From positions 1 through 64,000 of the forward strand of contig VGIX01000003.1 of assembly GCA_016867725.1 (NCBI GenBank): a DNA stretch of 64,000 nucleotides. Direction: 5' to 3'. Source of the stretch: Candidatus Effluviviaceae Genus I sp. (GTDB lineage: Bacteria; Joyebacterota; Joyebacteria; Joyebacterales; Joyebacteraceae). The notes beneath the pieces are model-generated. The model did no database searches, had not been told where the DNA came from, and worked only from the letters and a program-made list of their open reading frames with translations. Below, piece after piece: positions 52,794 to 60,484 of the stretch (its first letter is position 1; each line of letters opens with the position of its first letter). A program made the position numbers and the translations under genes.

Positions 52794-53048
52794 ATGGAGA
52801 AGAAGCAGATCGGAAGGGTGTCCCACTACTTCGGAGGGCCGGGCGTAGCGGCCATCGAGCTCTCCGACCGGCTCGCGGTGGGCGACAGGATCTCGATCGT
52901 GGGCCACACCACCGACGTCGAGATGGTGGTCGAGTCGATGCAGATCGAGCACGCGGCCGTCCAGGAGGCGGGCCGGGGCGACAGCATCGGCATCAAGGTC
53001 CCGCAGAAGGTCCGCGAGCACGACGCGGTCTTCAAGGTCACCGGGTGA
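52794..53048 (+). CDS. EF-Tu domain 2-like small protein
   Basis: An 84-residue protein that is a single beta-barrel of the translation-factor domain 2 type: IGRVSHYFGGPGVAAIELSD, LAVGDRISIVGHTTDVEM, VESMQIEHAAVQEAGRGDSI, GIKVPQKVREHDAVFKV. Databases call such stand-alone forms 'translation elongation factor-like'; their job is unknown. There is no GTPase domain nearby. AGGAGGTGCGCC precedes the ATG. Lies 21 nt after folE2. Confidence 0.8.
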   Translation: MEKKQIGRVSHYFGGPGVAAIELSDRLAVGDRISIVGHTTDVEMVVESMQIEHAAVQEAGRGDSIGIKVPQKVREHDAVFKVTG

Positions 53049-53064
53049 GCGCGAGGCGGAGCGC

Positions 53065-53727
53065 GTGACGACGCTCACGGCGGCCGCGATCTCGCTCGCG
53101 ACGCGGCTTCATGCGCCCGATGGCGGGCGGCGCGCCGACGACGAGGCGGCGCGGGAGCTGAAGGGCGCGGCGCGCGCCTTCGCCTTGCGCTGGCCCGGCG
53201 CGCTCTCCGGCGCGCCCACCGTGACGAGCGACGGGGCGCTCGCGCTCCAGATGACGAGCGCGGCGGCGCTCGTTGACGCGATGCTGTCGCTGGCCGCGTC
53301 GCTCCGCGACGACCGCCCGACCTTCTGCGGAGCCGTCGTCAGACTCCAGCGCCCCGCGGAGGCCGTCGAAATGAGGCTCGTCGCGCAGAGCGACGCCTTC
53401 GAACGGGCGCTCGCCGGGCTGCCGGAGTCGGACCCGCGCGGGCCGCGCGTCGTCATGCTCCTGCCGGACCCTGACCCCGTCCTCGGAGCGCTGCTCGATC
53501 TCCTCCTGAGCGCGCACGACGAGATGACCGCGCGGCAGCGTCAGGTCGTGTCCCTCGTCAGAGAGAGCGAGACCCAGCAGGCCGTCGCCCGCCACCTGAA
53601 CGTCTCGCGCCAGGCCGTCAACCAGAGCCTCGCGGCTGCCGGCTGGCCGCTGCTTCTGCACGCCGAGTCCGTGGTCAGGGCACGCCTCGAACGCGCGGCG
53701 GGGAAGACCCCGCTGGCGGAGTTGTAA
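53065..53727 (+). CDS. HTH protein, distant SatD-like
   Basis: A 220-residue protein whose C-terminal third is a sigma-region-4-like helix-turn-helix (MTARQRQVVSLVRESETQQ, then ARHLNVSRQAVNQSLAAAGW, about 152-195), as in SatD proteins. The N-terminal part lacks the SatD start motif LIGDIVxSR and is otherwise unrecognised, Ala/Arg-rich. It is possibly a transcriptional regulator. GTG 53065 is 16 nt after the preceding gene, so it probably belongs to the folE2 unit. Confidence 0.6.
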   Translation: MTTLTAAAISLATRLHAPDGGRRADDEAARELKGAARAFALRWPGALSGAPTVTSDGALALQMTSAAALVDAMLSLAASLRDDRPTFCGAVVRLQRPAEAVEMRLVAQSDAFERALAGLPESDPRGPRVVMLLPDPDPVLGALLDLLLSAHDEMTARQRQVVSLVRESETQQAVARHLNVSRQAVNQSLAAAGWPLLLHAESVVRARLERAAGKTPLAEL

Positions 53728-53879
53728 AGCCCATGCTATTGACTTTGGCCTCCAGAATACGCCGTCGGGGTGGCTCTTTTCGGGCGTCCGGGCCCGGGCA
53801 GCCATCCGCAGCAAACGGCCCGCAGAAGCGGTTTTCGGGGCCTTCCCGGGGCTGTGAGAGAGGCTGTGGGCGCCTGCGC

Positions 53880-54848
53880 ATGCTCGCGGGGTCCCTGACG
53901 GCGGCCCTTCTGTGGGGCGTCGTTGCCGGGCTGGCGGGCGCCGCCGACCCGTCGGCGGCCGCGCTCGTGGTCCGCGGCGTCCAGGACTACCGCGCGCGCG
54001 CGATGCGGTCGGGAACCGAGCAGCTCGAGCGGGCCGTCGCGCTGCGCCCGGGGTGGAGCACGGCGCGCGCGTCGCTTGCGACGGCGCTGTTCAGGAACGG
54101 AGCCGCGGGCAGCGCGGTCGAGCAGTTCGAGGCTCTCATCGGGGTCGGCACGGCGCGAGACCTCGCGTCGGGCGCTCTTCAGAGCGCCGCGCTCCAGGGC
54201 CCCGTCGACCCGAACCACGTGCTGGGACTGGCGATGTCCCTGCAGCAGCTCGGCAGGACGCGCGAGGCGGAGCGCCTCTACAGGTGCGCGGCGGATCTCC
54301 TGGGGCCGACCTCGAAGGAGTCGGGGCGGGCGTACTTCCTCCTGGCGCAGATGCTGAGCGAGCGCGGCCTGCCGTGGAGCGATCATGAGGCGGAGCTTGC
54401 GAAGGCGCTCGCTGTCGACGCAGGCGTGGCGGGGCGCGACGTGCTCCCGCCCTTTCCCGACCTTGCCGCCGACCCCGAGCTCGAGCCGTACACGTGGCCC
54501 GTGACCGCAGCCCGCGCCGACTCGAGCCGCTCGGCGCCGGAGACGCTGCCGCGTCTCGCCGAGTGGCCGCCGGCGGTCGAGCGCGCGGCGCCGGCGTTCA
54601 CCGGGGCCGTCACCGTCGAAGCGCTCGTGCTGCCCGACGGCAGCGTCGGGGGGGCGGAGGTCGTCGCCCCGGCGGAGGTGTCCGAGGAGCTGCGGGAGGC
54701 CGCGGTCAGGGCGGTGAGCGCGGCGCGCTTCGACCCGGCTCTCGGGGCTGACGGGTTCCCGATGGACGCCTGGGTCGCGATCGCCGTTCCGGGCCGCGTC
54801 ATCTCGGGCGAGCCGCCGTCGGAGCCCGGTCACCGGGAGACGCCGTGA
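53880..54848 (+). CDS. Exported TPR protein with TonB C-terminal domain
   Basis: About 322 residues: signal peptide (AGSLTAALLWGVVAGLAGAA), TPR-type helices (about 25-175), a linker, and a C-terminal TonB-type domain (about 240-310: VTVEALVLPDGSVGGAEVV, ELREAAVRAVSAARFDPAL). It lacks the proline-rich spacer and N-terminal anchor of energy-transducing TonB, so a periplasmic scaffold is more likely than energy coupling. ATG 53880 is where the signal peptide starts; in-frame CTG 53874 has better spacing to AGAGG (53859-53863). The 150 nt upstream hold an isolated TTGACT (53740) without a good -10 box. Confidence 0.75.
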   Translation: MLAGSLTAALLWGVVAGLAGAADPSAAALVVRGVQDYRARAMRSGTEQLERAVALRPGWSTARASLATALFRNGAAGSAVEQFEALIGVGTARDLASGALQSAALQGPVDPNHVLGLAMSLQQLGRTREAERLYRCAADLLGPTSKESGRAYFLLAQMLSERGLPWSDHEAELAKALAVDAGVAGRDVLPPFPDLAADPELEPYTWPVTAARADSSRSAPETLPRLAEWPPAVERAAPAFTGAVTVEALVLPDGSVGGAEVVAPAEVSEELREAAVRAVSAARFDPALGADGFPMDAWVAIAVPGRVISGEPPSEPGHRETP

Positions 54849-56551
54849 GCGGCGCCGGGGGCAGCTCGCCGAGCGGCGCGGGCGCAGAGGCGATGGGGCG
54901 GCGCGACTGGCTCGCCGTGGCCTGCGCTCTCGCGGTCGCAGCCGTGCTTCGCATCGTCTTCCTGCGTGAGACGGCCGCCCATCCGCTGTACCAGGCGCTC
55001 ACCGGAGACCCGGCGCTCTATCACAGACAGGCGCTCGACGTCCTCGGCGGCAGGCCGGCGCCGGATCACGCGTACTTCCACTCAAGCCCGCTGTACCCGT
55101 TCGTGCTCGCCGCGCTCCTCCGCATCGGCGGAGGCAGCCTGACGGCAGTGCGTGCGGTGCAGTCGGCGGTCGGCATCGGCACGGTGCTCCTCATCGCGCG
55201 ACTCGCGGCGGCGGCCTTCGGGCGGCGCGCCGCGGTCGCGGCGGCGTGGCTCGCCGCGCTCTACGTCCCCTTCATCTTCTTCGAGAGCGAGGTCCTCGAG
55301 ATCGCGTGGGTGCTGGCATTCGTGACGGGGATGCTGCTCCTGCTCGCCCGGCGGCGCTCAGCGCTCACGACGGCCGCGGCAGCCGCGGCGGGGGCCCTGC
55401 TCGGCCTCGCCTCGCTCGGCAAGCCCAACCTGCTGCTCTTCGCGCCCGTCGGGTCGGCCCTCATCATGGCCGGCGCGATGGCCGGCGAGCGGGAAGCACC
55501 GCCCCGGGCGGAGCGGCAGGAGGCATGGGGCCGCCGCGCCGCCCCGGCGGTCGTCTTCTTCGTCGTCACGGGCCTCATGATCCTCCCGGCCACCGTCCAC
55601 AACCTCAGGACGTCGGGCGACCTCATCCCCGTGTCGTCGAACGGCGGGATCAACCTGTACATCGGCAACCACGCGGGGGCGTCCGGGATGTTCCAGGTGC
55701 CGCCGGAGATGCGCCTCGACCTGCTCGGGTCCTCGACGAGGGCGGCGGAGCGCGAGGCCGGACGCCGGCTCTCGGCCGGGGAGGTGTCGGACCACTGGGC
55801 ACGCAAGGCGTTCGCGTACATGAGGTCGCAGCCGGGCTCGTGGCTCGCGCTCATGGCGAGGAAGACCGCGCTCTTCTGGAACGCGTACGAGATCCCCAAC
55901 CACTACCACTTCTACTTCGTGCGCGGGTTCGCGCCGGTGCTTCGCATTCCGCTGTCCACGTTCGGCGTCGTGGCGCCGCTCGGCCTGCTCGGGCTGTGTC
56001 TCGCGGCCGGCCGCAGAAGGCCCCACGCGCCGCTCCTCATCGCGTATGGCGCGACGTTCATGGTCTCGGTCGTGCTCTTCTTCATCACGGCGAGATACCG
56101 GCTCGCCGTCGCGCCGGTCCTGCTCGCCGCGGCCGGGTACGCGCTCACCGAGCTGTGGGCGTTCGCCCGCGAGGCGAAGTGGCGCTCGCTCGCGGGCGCG
56201 GGGGCGGTCCTCGCCGCGCTGGCCGTCGGCGTGAACGTCCCGATGGTCGAGTTCGGCTTCGCGCAGATGCACAACACGGTCGGCGCCATCCTTGGCGACC
56301 GGGGAGACTACGTCGGCGCGGCAACGGAGTTCCGGAGGGCCGTCGGGGAGGACCCGGACAACATCTCGGCCCACTACAACCTGGGCGTCGCCCTCGTCGA
56401 GACAGGAGACCTGGAGGAGGCCGCTCGGGCCTTCGAGCGAGCGACGCGGCTCTATCCGGGCTACCGGGAGGCCCGGGCCGCGCTCGCCGCGACGCTCGAG
56501 CGCATCGAACGAGCGCGCGAGGCGGACGGGAGCGAACGGAGGAGCGAATGA
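54845..56551 (+). CDS. GT39-like membrane glycosyltransferase with C-terminal TPR
   Basis: A 568-residue multi-pass membrane protein of the PMT/ArnT-type GT-C fold. About ten hydrophobic helices occupy residues 18-470; the first periplasmic loop has LTGDPALYHRQAL with the acidic residue expected at the catalytic position, and KPNLLLFAP and NGGINLYIGNH follow. After about 475 comes a cytosolic or periplasmic TPR segment (VGAATEFRRAVGEDPDNISA, GVALVETGDLEEAARAFERA). Donor is presumably a polyprenyl-phosphate sugar; acceptor unknown. Overlaps both neighbours by four bases. Confidence 0.8.
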   Translation: MSGAGGSSPSGAGAEAMGRRDWLAVACALAVAAVLRIVFLRETAAHPLYQALTGDPALYHRQALDVLGGRPAPDHAYFHSSPLYPFVLAALLRIGGGSLTAVRAVQSAVGIGTVLLIARLAAAAFGRRAAVAAAWLAALYVPFIFFESEVLEIAWVLAFVTGMLLLLARRRSALTTAAAAAAGALLGLASLGKPNLLLFAPVGSALIMAGAMAGEREAPPRAERQEAWGRRAAPAVVFFVVTGLMILPATVHNLRTSGDLIPVSSNGGINLYIGNHAGASGMFQVPPEMRLDLLGSSTRAAEREAGRRLSAGEVSDHWARKAFAYMRSQPGSWLALMARKTALFWNAYEIPNHYHFYFVRGFAPVLRIPLSTFGVVAPLGLLGLCLAAGRRRPHAPLLIAYGATFMVSVVLFFITARYRLAVAPVLLAAAGYALTELWAFAREAKWRSLAGAGAVLAALAVGVNVPMVEFGFAQMHNTVGAILGDRGDYVGAATEFRRAVGEDPDNISAHYNLGVALVETGDLEEAARAFERATRLYPGYREARAALAATLERIERAREADGSERRSE

Positions 56552-57339
56552 GCGTCGGCGACGGCGCGATCGTCTTCAAGGACCTCGCGAAGACCTACGG
56601 CGACGTGCGGGCCGTGAAGGGCGTGAACCTCGTCATCCCTCGGGGCCAGATCTGCGGCTACCTGGGACCGAACGGGGCGGGGAAGTCGACGACCGTCAAG
56701 ATGGCTACCGGCATGATCCGCCCGACGAGCGGAACGGCCGTCGTCGACGGCTTCGACATCGCCGCCGAGCCCATCGAGGCGAAGCGCCGCATCGGCGTGG
56801 TCCCCGAGACCGGGGCCCTGTACGAGAGCCTTACGGCGCGGGAGTACCTCACGCTCGTCGGGAGGCTCTACCACGTGCCGCCCCACGAGGCCGCCGAGAA
56901 GATCTCGTCATTCCTCAGGCTCTTCGGGATCGCCGACGTCCAGGACCGCGTGATGAGCTCGTACTCGAAGGGCATGAAGCAGCGCGTGCTCATCTCCGCG
57001 GCGCTCATCCACAACCCCAGCGTGCTCTTCCTCGACGAGCCGCTTTCGGGCCTCGACGCGAACACCGCGCTCGTCCTCAAGGAGCTGCTCCGGGAGCTGG
57101 CGGCGCAGGGGAAGACCGTCTTCTACTGCTCGCACGTCCTCGAGGTCGTCGAGAAGGTGTGCCACCGGGTGGTCATCCTCAGCCACGGGGAGGTCATCGC
57201 GGACGGCAACGTCGAGGAGCTCAAGCACCTGACGAGTCGGGAGTCCCTCGAGGACGTGTTCAGCCGGCTCACGTCGGCGGGCGACCTCGCGGAGATCGTG
57301 AGGGCGTTCTCGGAGAGCGTGCGAGGGGGGCGGCCGTGA
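56548..57339 (+). CDS. ABC transporter ATP-binding protein
   Basis: A 263-residue ATPase: Walker A GPNGAGKSTTVK, Q-loop region VPETGALYESLTAREYL, signature YSKGMKQRVLISAALIHNP, Walker B VLFLDEPLSGLD, H-loop YCSHVLEVVEKVC. It is of the export type (ABC-2-like or related). The signature reads SKGMKQR rather than LSGGQ, a variant common in this class. It works with the permease encoded next (GTGA overlap). Confidence 0.93.
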   Translation: MSVGDGAIVFKDLAKTYGDVRAVKGVNLVIPRGQICGYLGPNGAGKSTTVKMATGMIRPTSGTAVVDGFDIAAEPIEAKRRIGVVPETGALYESLTAREYLTLVGRLYHVPPHEAAEKISSFLRLFGIADVQDRVMSSYSKGMKQRVLISAALIHNPSVLFLDEPLSGLDANTALVLKELLRELAAQGKTVFYCSHVLEVVEKVCHRVVILSHGEVIADGNVEELKHLTSRESLEDVFSRLTSAGDLAEIVRAFSESVRGGRP

Positions 57340-58964
57340 ACGCTGCGCCGGCCGGGACCGTGGACTGGCGTCAGGTGAGGGCGCTCGTGGTGGCCGCGGT
57401 GAAGTGCGACCTCCGCACGTCGCGCGGCGGATACGGCAGCCACCGGGTCCCGCCTCTGATCCTGGCGCTCGCCGTCTACCTCCTGATGGGCACCTTCCTG
57501 TCGCTCGCGGTCCTCGCCGCGCGGGACCCGTTCGTCATCGCCCTCTTCACGCTGTCCGCCGCGCTCTTCATGACGGCACTCTCCGTCATCATGGACCACG
57601 GGATCGTGGTCGTGAGCCCGGAGGACTACGACGTCATCTCCTTCAGACCCGTCTCCTCCAGGACGTACTTCTGGGCCAAGATGGGGAACCTCCTCTTCTA
57701 CACCGGAGCGACGGCGACGGCGCTCGCAGGGCCGACGGCGGTGATGGGGAGCCTCGCGCTGCCCGGCGGCGCGCGGTTCGGCTTCTCGTACCTCGCGCTG
57801 GCGCTTCTCGGGTGCACCGCGGCCGCGGCGTTCATCGTCGTCGCGTATTCCGCGGCCCTCAAGGTCGTGAGCTACGGCCGTCTCACCGCGGCGATGACGT
57901 ACGTGCACATGGGGGCGACGCTCGTCCTCACGCTCGGTTACGTGTTCCTGCCGCAGCTCGTCGGAAGGGATGTCGGGCTCCTAGCGGTCCGGCGAGGCGC
58001 GTGGATGTACTGGGCGCCGCCGGCGTGGTTCGCCGGTGGCGTGGGACTCCTGTCCGGCGGGGGAGTGGCTGGGGACGGCGCGCTGCTCGCCCTCGCGCTC
58101 GCGTCCTCCGCGCTTGCGTTCGCCGCCGCGTCGCGGACGGTCTCGAACGACTACTCGCGGAGGATCAGCGAGCTCGCGCTCGAGGCCCCGCCCGCGCAGT
58201 CCGGCCGCGGAGGGCTCGCGCGCGCGACCTCCTGGCTGTCCGCGTACGGCCTCGTCTTCTGTCGCTCGAGCGCGGAGAGGGCCGGGTACGAGCTCATGCG
58301 GGCGTACATGACACGAGACAGAAAACTGCGCTCGCGGATCTACCCGGCGTTCGGGCTGCCGCTCGCCGCGTACGTGTACGGCCTGGCGAGCGGGTCCTTC
58401 CGCACGCCGCCCTCCGGAGCCGAGCGCATGGACGTGCTCACGATCCTCGGGCTCTACTGCGTGTTCGTCAGCTTCTTCTTCACGTCGGCCATGGGGATGT
58501 CCGAGCACTGGCGCGCGAGCTGGGTGTTCCACGCGGCGCCGCTCAGGAGACGCTCCGAGCTGCTCGTCGGCGCGAGGAAGCTGGTGCTGCTGGGGTACAT
58601 CCTGCCGTTCTTCGCGCTGCTGTTCCTGCTGCTCGCGGCGGCGATGCCGCTCCGGGCGCTGGCGCCCTACTGGGCGCTGGTGCTCCTGTCGTCGCTGCTC
58701 GCGTTCGCGCTGCTCTCGTTCGGCGCGCCGCATCATCCGCTCTCGCAGTCGGTCGAGCGGGCCAGTCGCACGGCGCAGCTCGGGCTCATCGTCGTGTTCG
58801 GCGCGCTCATGGCGGTCATCGCGGCGGCGAGACGGGCGATGACGGAGACGCCGCTGGCCGGGGTCATCGTGCTGGCCGTCTTCGCGCTCGCGGTCGTGGG
58901 AGCCGAAGCGGTGCTGCGCGGCAGACTCGAGAAACGGCTTGCGGAGCAGGAGTTCCTCGGCTAG
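57336..58964 (+). CDS. ABC transporter permease, large multi-pass protein
   Basis: A 542-residue protein with roughly twelve hydrophobic helices arranged in two halves (about 40-285 and 345-535) separated by a charged cytosolic segment. The N-terminal 35 residues are soluble. It contains VVVSPEDYDVISFRPVSSRTYFWAK-like sequence (57610-57680) resembling other uncharacterised ABC export permeases. Substrate unknown; the GT39 neighbour suggests a glycoconjugate or envelope component. Confidence 0.78.
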   Translation: MNAAPAGTVDWRQVRALVVAAVKCDLRTSRGGYGSHRVPPLILALAVYLLMGTFLSLAVLAARDPFVIALFTLSAALFMTALSVIMDHGIVVVSPEDYDVISFRPVSSRTYFWAKMGNLLFYTGATATALAGPTAVMGSLALPGGARFGFSYLALALLGCTAAAAFIVVAYSAALKVVSYGRLTAAMTYVHMGATLVLTLGYVFLPQLVGRDVGLLAVRRGAWMYWAPPAWFAGGVGLLSGGGVAGDGALLALALASSALAFAAASRTVSNDYSRRISELALEAPPAQSGRGGLARATSWLSAYGLVFCRSSAERAGYELMRAYMTRDRKLRSRIYPAFGLPLAAYVYGLASGSFRTPPSGAERMDVLTILGLYCVFVSFFFTSAMGMSEHWRASWVFHAAPLRRRSELLVGARKLVLLGYILPFFALLFLLLAAAMPLRALAPYWALVLLSSLLAFALLSFGAPHHPLSQSVERASRTAQLGLIVVFGALMAVIAAARRAMTETPLAGVIVLAVFALAVVGAEAVLRGRLEKRLAEQEFLG

Positions 58965-59049
58965 CTTGTCTCTGGTGCTGGGGGGGACGGAGGCCCCGCG
59001 CAGCATCTAGCCGCCCGGGATCGCGACGGACTCAACAGAAAGGACCACG

Positions 59050-59262
59050 ATGCCCGACACGGTGACGAAGAGCATGTCGATCGGTGAGATCGTCCAGAAG
59101 CACCCGGAGACCGTCCCGGTGTTCATGAAGCACGGGCTGCACTGCCTGGGCTGCGCGATCGCCTCGTTCGAGTCGCTCGAGCAGGGAGCTCAGGCCCATG
59201 GAATCGATGCGGATGCTCTGGTGAAGGGACTCAACGAAGCGATCGTGGGCGACGGCAAGTAG
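59050..59262 (+). CDS. DUF1858 / redox-disulfide small protein
   Basis: A 70-residue protein with the DUF1858 fold: SMSIGEIVQKHPETVPVFMKHGLHCLGCAIASFESLEQGAQAHG-type sequence (59074-59205), whose CLGC pair is the redox or metal-binding cysteine motif. Relatives occur as the 'hybrid-cluster-protein-associated redox disulfide' family and as the N-terminal domain of ScdA/YtfE-like proteins. No hcp gene is in the window. AGAAAGGACC precedes the ATG. First gene of a four-gene small-protein set. Confidence 0.85.
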   Translation: MPDTVTKSMSIGEIVQKHPETVPVFMKHGLHCLGCAIASFESLEQGAQAHGIDADALVKGLNEAIVGDGK

Positions 59263-59279
59263 CGGAGGGGGAGACGGCG

Positions 59280-59561
59280 ATGAAGCTGGACGACTTCAAG
59301 GTCTGGATCGACGAGCACGAAGGCTGGGAGTACGAGGCCGACGACCGCGGGCTCCTGGTCCGCAATGCCGACCTCGGGACGGCCACGCACTGCACGTTCG
59401 AGGCGATCGAGAAGAACCCGATCGAGACCATCACCTCGGCCTGCACGCAGGGCCGCGACGTGGACCACATCACGCGCGTGACGGGGTACTTCTCGAAGAC
59501 GAGCGGATGGAACAAGGGCAAGACCGCGGAGCTCCGGGACCGTCACAGAAGCGACGTCTAG
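59280..59561 (+). CDS. Small NrdD C-terminus-like (glycyl-radical-like) protein
   Basis: A 93-residue protein. Its last 35 residues, [18 protein letters not shown] then [11 protein letters not shown], follow the C-terminal pattern of class III anaerobic ribonucleotide reductases, where the Gly of the RVxGY motif carries the radical. The catalytic barrel is absent and the zinc cysteines of NrdD are not present (only two Cys: ATHCTF, TSACTQ). It could be a stand-alone glycyl-radical module or only a fold relative. GGAGGGGGAGACGGCG precedes ATG 59280. 17 nt from the previous gene. Confidence 0.65.
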   Translation: MKLDDFKVWIDEHEGWEYEADDRGLLVRNADLGTATHCTFEAIEKNPIETITSACTQGRDVDHITRVTGYFSKTSGWNKGKTAELRDRHRSDV

Positions 59562-59574
59562 CGGCGCCGCCGCA

Positions 59575-59775
59575 GTGACCGCGCGTTGCGGGAACCGCGA
59601 GCGGAACCTGGCCGGCTGCAACTGCTCATACGAGCCGTGCAGCCGCAAGGGCGTCTGCTGCGAGTGCATCATGTATCACCGGAACGCCGGCGAGCTTCCG
59701 GCGTGCTTCTTCGAGGACCGCGTTGAGCGGACGTACGACCGCGCCATCGCGCGTTTCGTGAGAGAGAACTCCTGA
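59575..59775 (+). CDS. Cysteine-rich DUF6485 family protein
   Basis: A 66-residue protein with eight cysteines (residues 5, 15, 17, 22, 28, 29, 31, 44), seven of them within positions 5-31 in [20 protein letters not shown], followed by a conserved ELPACFF and a helical end ([15 protein letters not shown]). The pattern suggests a metal site (zinc or iron-sulfur). Family function is unknown. GTG 59575 is 13 nt after the preceding stop. Confidence 0.8.
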   Translation: MTARCGNRERNLAGCNCSYEPCSRKGVCCECIMYHRNAGELPACFFEDRVERTYDRAIARFVRENS

Positions 59776-59780
59776 GATCC

Positions 59781-60146
59781 GTGAGGGGGGAGGGCTCTCT
59801 GGCGCCCAGGATCGAGCACTACAGCTTCGGACGGGTCACGATCGACGGGAAGATCTACACCGCCGACGTGGTCGTTCTGCCCGGACGCGTCATCGCCGGC
59901 TGGTGGAGGAAGGACGGACACCGGCTGGCGCCGGAGGACGTCGAGGACGTCCTGGCGGCGCGGCCGGCCTGTCTCGTCATCGGAACGGGAGCGTCGGGTC
60001 TCATGGAGGTCCCGCCGGAGACGACCGCGCTCCTCGAGGGCCGCGGCATCAGCGTCATCGTCAAGCCCACGGCCGAGGCCGTCGAGACCTACAACCGCCT
60101 CCGGGGAGACGGCCGGACGGCGGCCTGCCTGCATCTGACCTGCTAG
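59781..60146 (+). CDS. Mth938-like (DUF498) domain protein
   Basis: A 121-residue single-domain protein: IEHYSFGRVTIDGKIYTADV, VIAGWWRKDGHRLAPEDVED, CLVIGTGASGLMEV, VKPTAEAVETYN and the ending ACLHLTC, all typical of the Mth938/AAMDC family, whose biochemical role is unknown. GTG 59781 is listed, but GGGGGAGGG (59785-59793) would then be inside the gene; CTG 59799, about 6 nt after it, may be the real start. It ends the small-protein set. Confidence 0.82.
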   Translation: MRGEGSLAPRIEHYSFGRVTIDGKIYTADVVVLPGRVIAGWWRKDGHRLAPEDVEDVLAARPACLVIGTGASGLMEVPPETTALLEGRGISVIVKPTAEAVETYNRLRGDGRTAACLHLTC

Positions 60147-60221
60147 ACCACCTCGACGATCGACCTGCCTCGCGTCGCCCCGCGGACCGCTGGGAGCGCC
60201 GTCGGCGCCGCCATTGCGTCA

Positions 60222-60251
60222 TTGACGGCCTGACCCGACCTGTGCTATGAT
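60222..60251 (+). promoter_or_regulatory. Promoter of the 60485 secreted-protein gene
   Basis: TTGACG (60222-60227), an 18-bp spacer and TATGAT (60246-60251). It would start near 60258 and leave a leader of about 227 nt. Confidence 0.65.
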
Positions 60252-60257
60252 GATTGT

Positions 60258-60484
60258 CGTGTGAGTCCATGTTGTGTCGGCAGCGGCGGTTCGCGCCGAC
60301 TGCCGGTCGGTTGTGGGTGTTCTGGAGACACGGTGCCGGTCCGAGGGGCCGGAAGGGCATTTCTGCCGGAGGGAGGTGATTGGGAAGTCGATTCTCGGGT
60401 AGCGGGCCGCGCCTCACTCCGGGCGCGACCCAGCCAGTCCGTAGAAGTCCTGTCACGAGGAGTCGTGAACCAAGGGAGGGATCT
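60258..60484 (+). promoter_or_regulatory. Long structured 5' leader of the secreted-protein gene
   Basis: The 338-nt gap 60147-60484 holds no gene I can support. After the promoter the leader can form five local hairpins: CCGAC/GTCGG (60296-60310), CCGGTCC/GGGCCGG (60336-60352), GGCA/TGCC (60356-60367), CGCGCC/GGCGCG (60408-60427) and TCACGA-GGAG-TCGTGA (60453-60468). An anti-16S-complementary GGAGGTGAT occurs at 60372-60380, far from the start codon; the real ribosome-binding site AAGGGAGGG is at 60472-60480. No known riboswitch consensus was recognised. Confidence 0.45.

Noticed and set aside
53740-53765. Promoter for the TPR/TonB gene (TTGACT)
   Set aside because: No acceptable -10 box lies 16-18 bp downstream; the nearest AGAATAC is only about 11 bp away.
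60269-60379. Leader open frame of 36 codons (MLCRQRR...) ending at TGA 60377-60379
   Set aside because: No ribosome-binding site precedes its ATG and its composition is that of the surrounding GC-rich leader; possible but unsupported.
60258-60484. Known riboswitch (cobalamin or cyclic di-GMP type) in the long leader
   Set aside because: Isolated matches such as GGGTAGCGGG occur, but the required conserved core segments of either class are missing.
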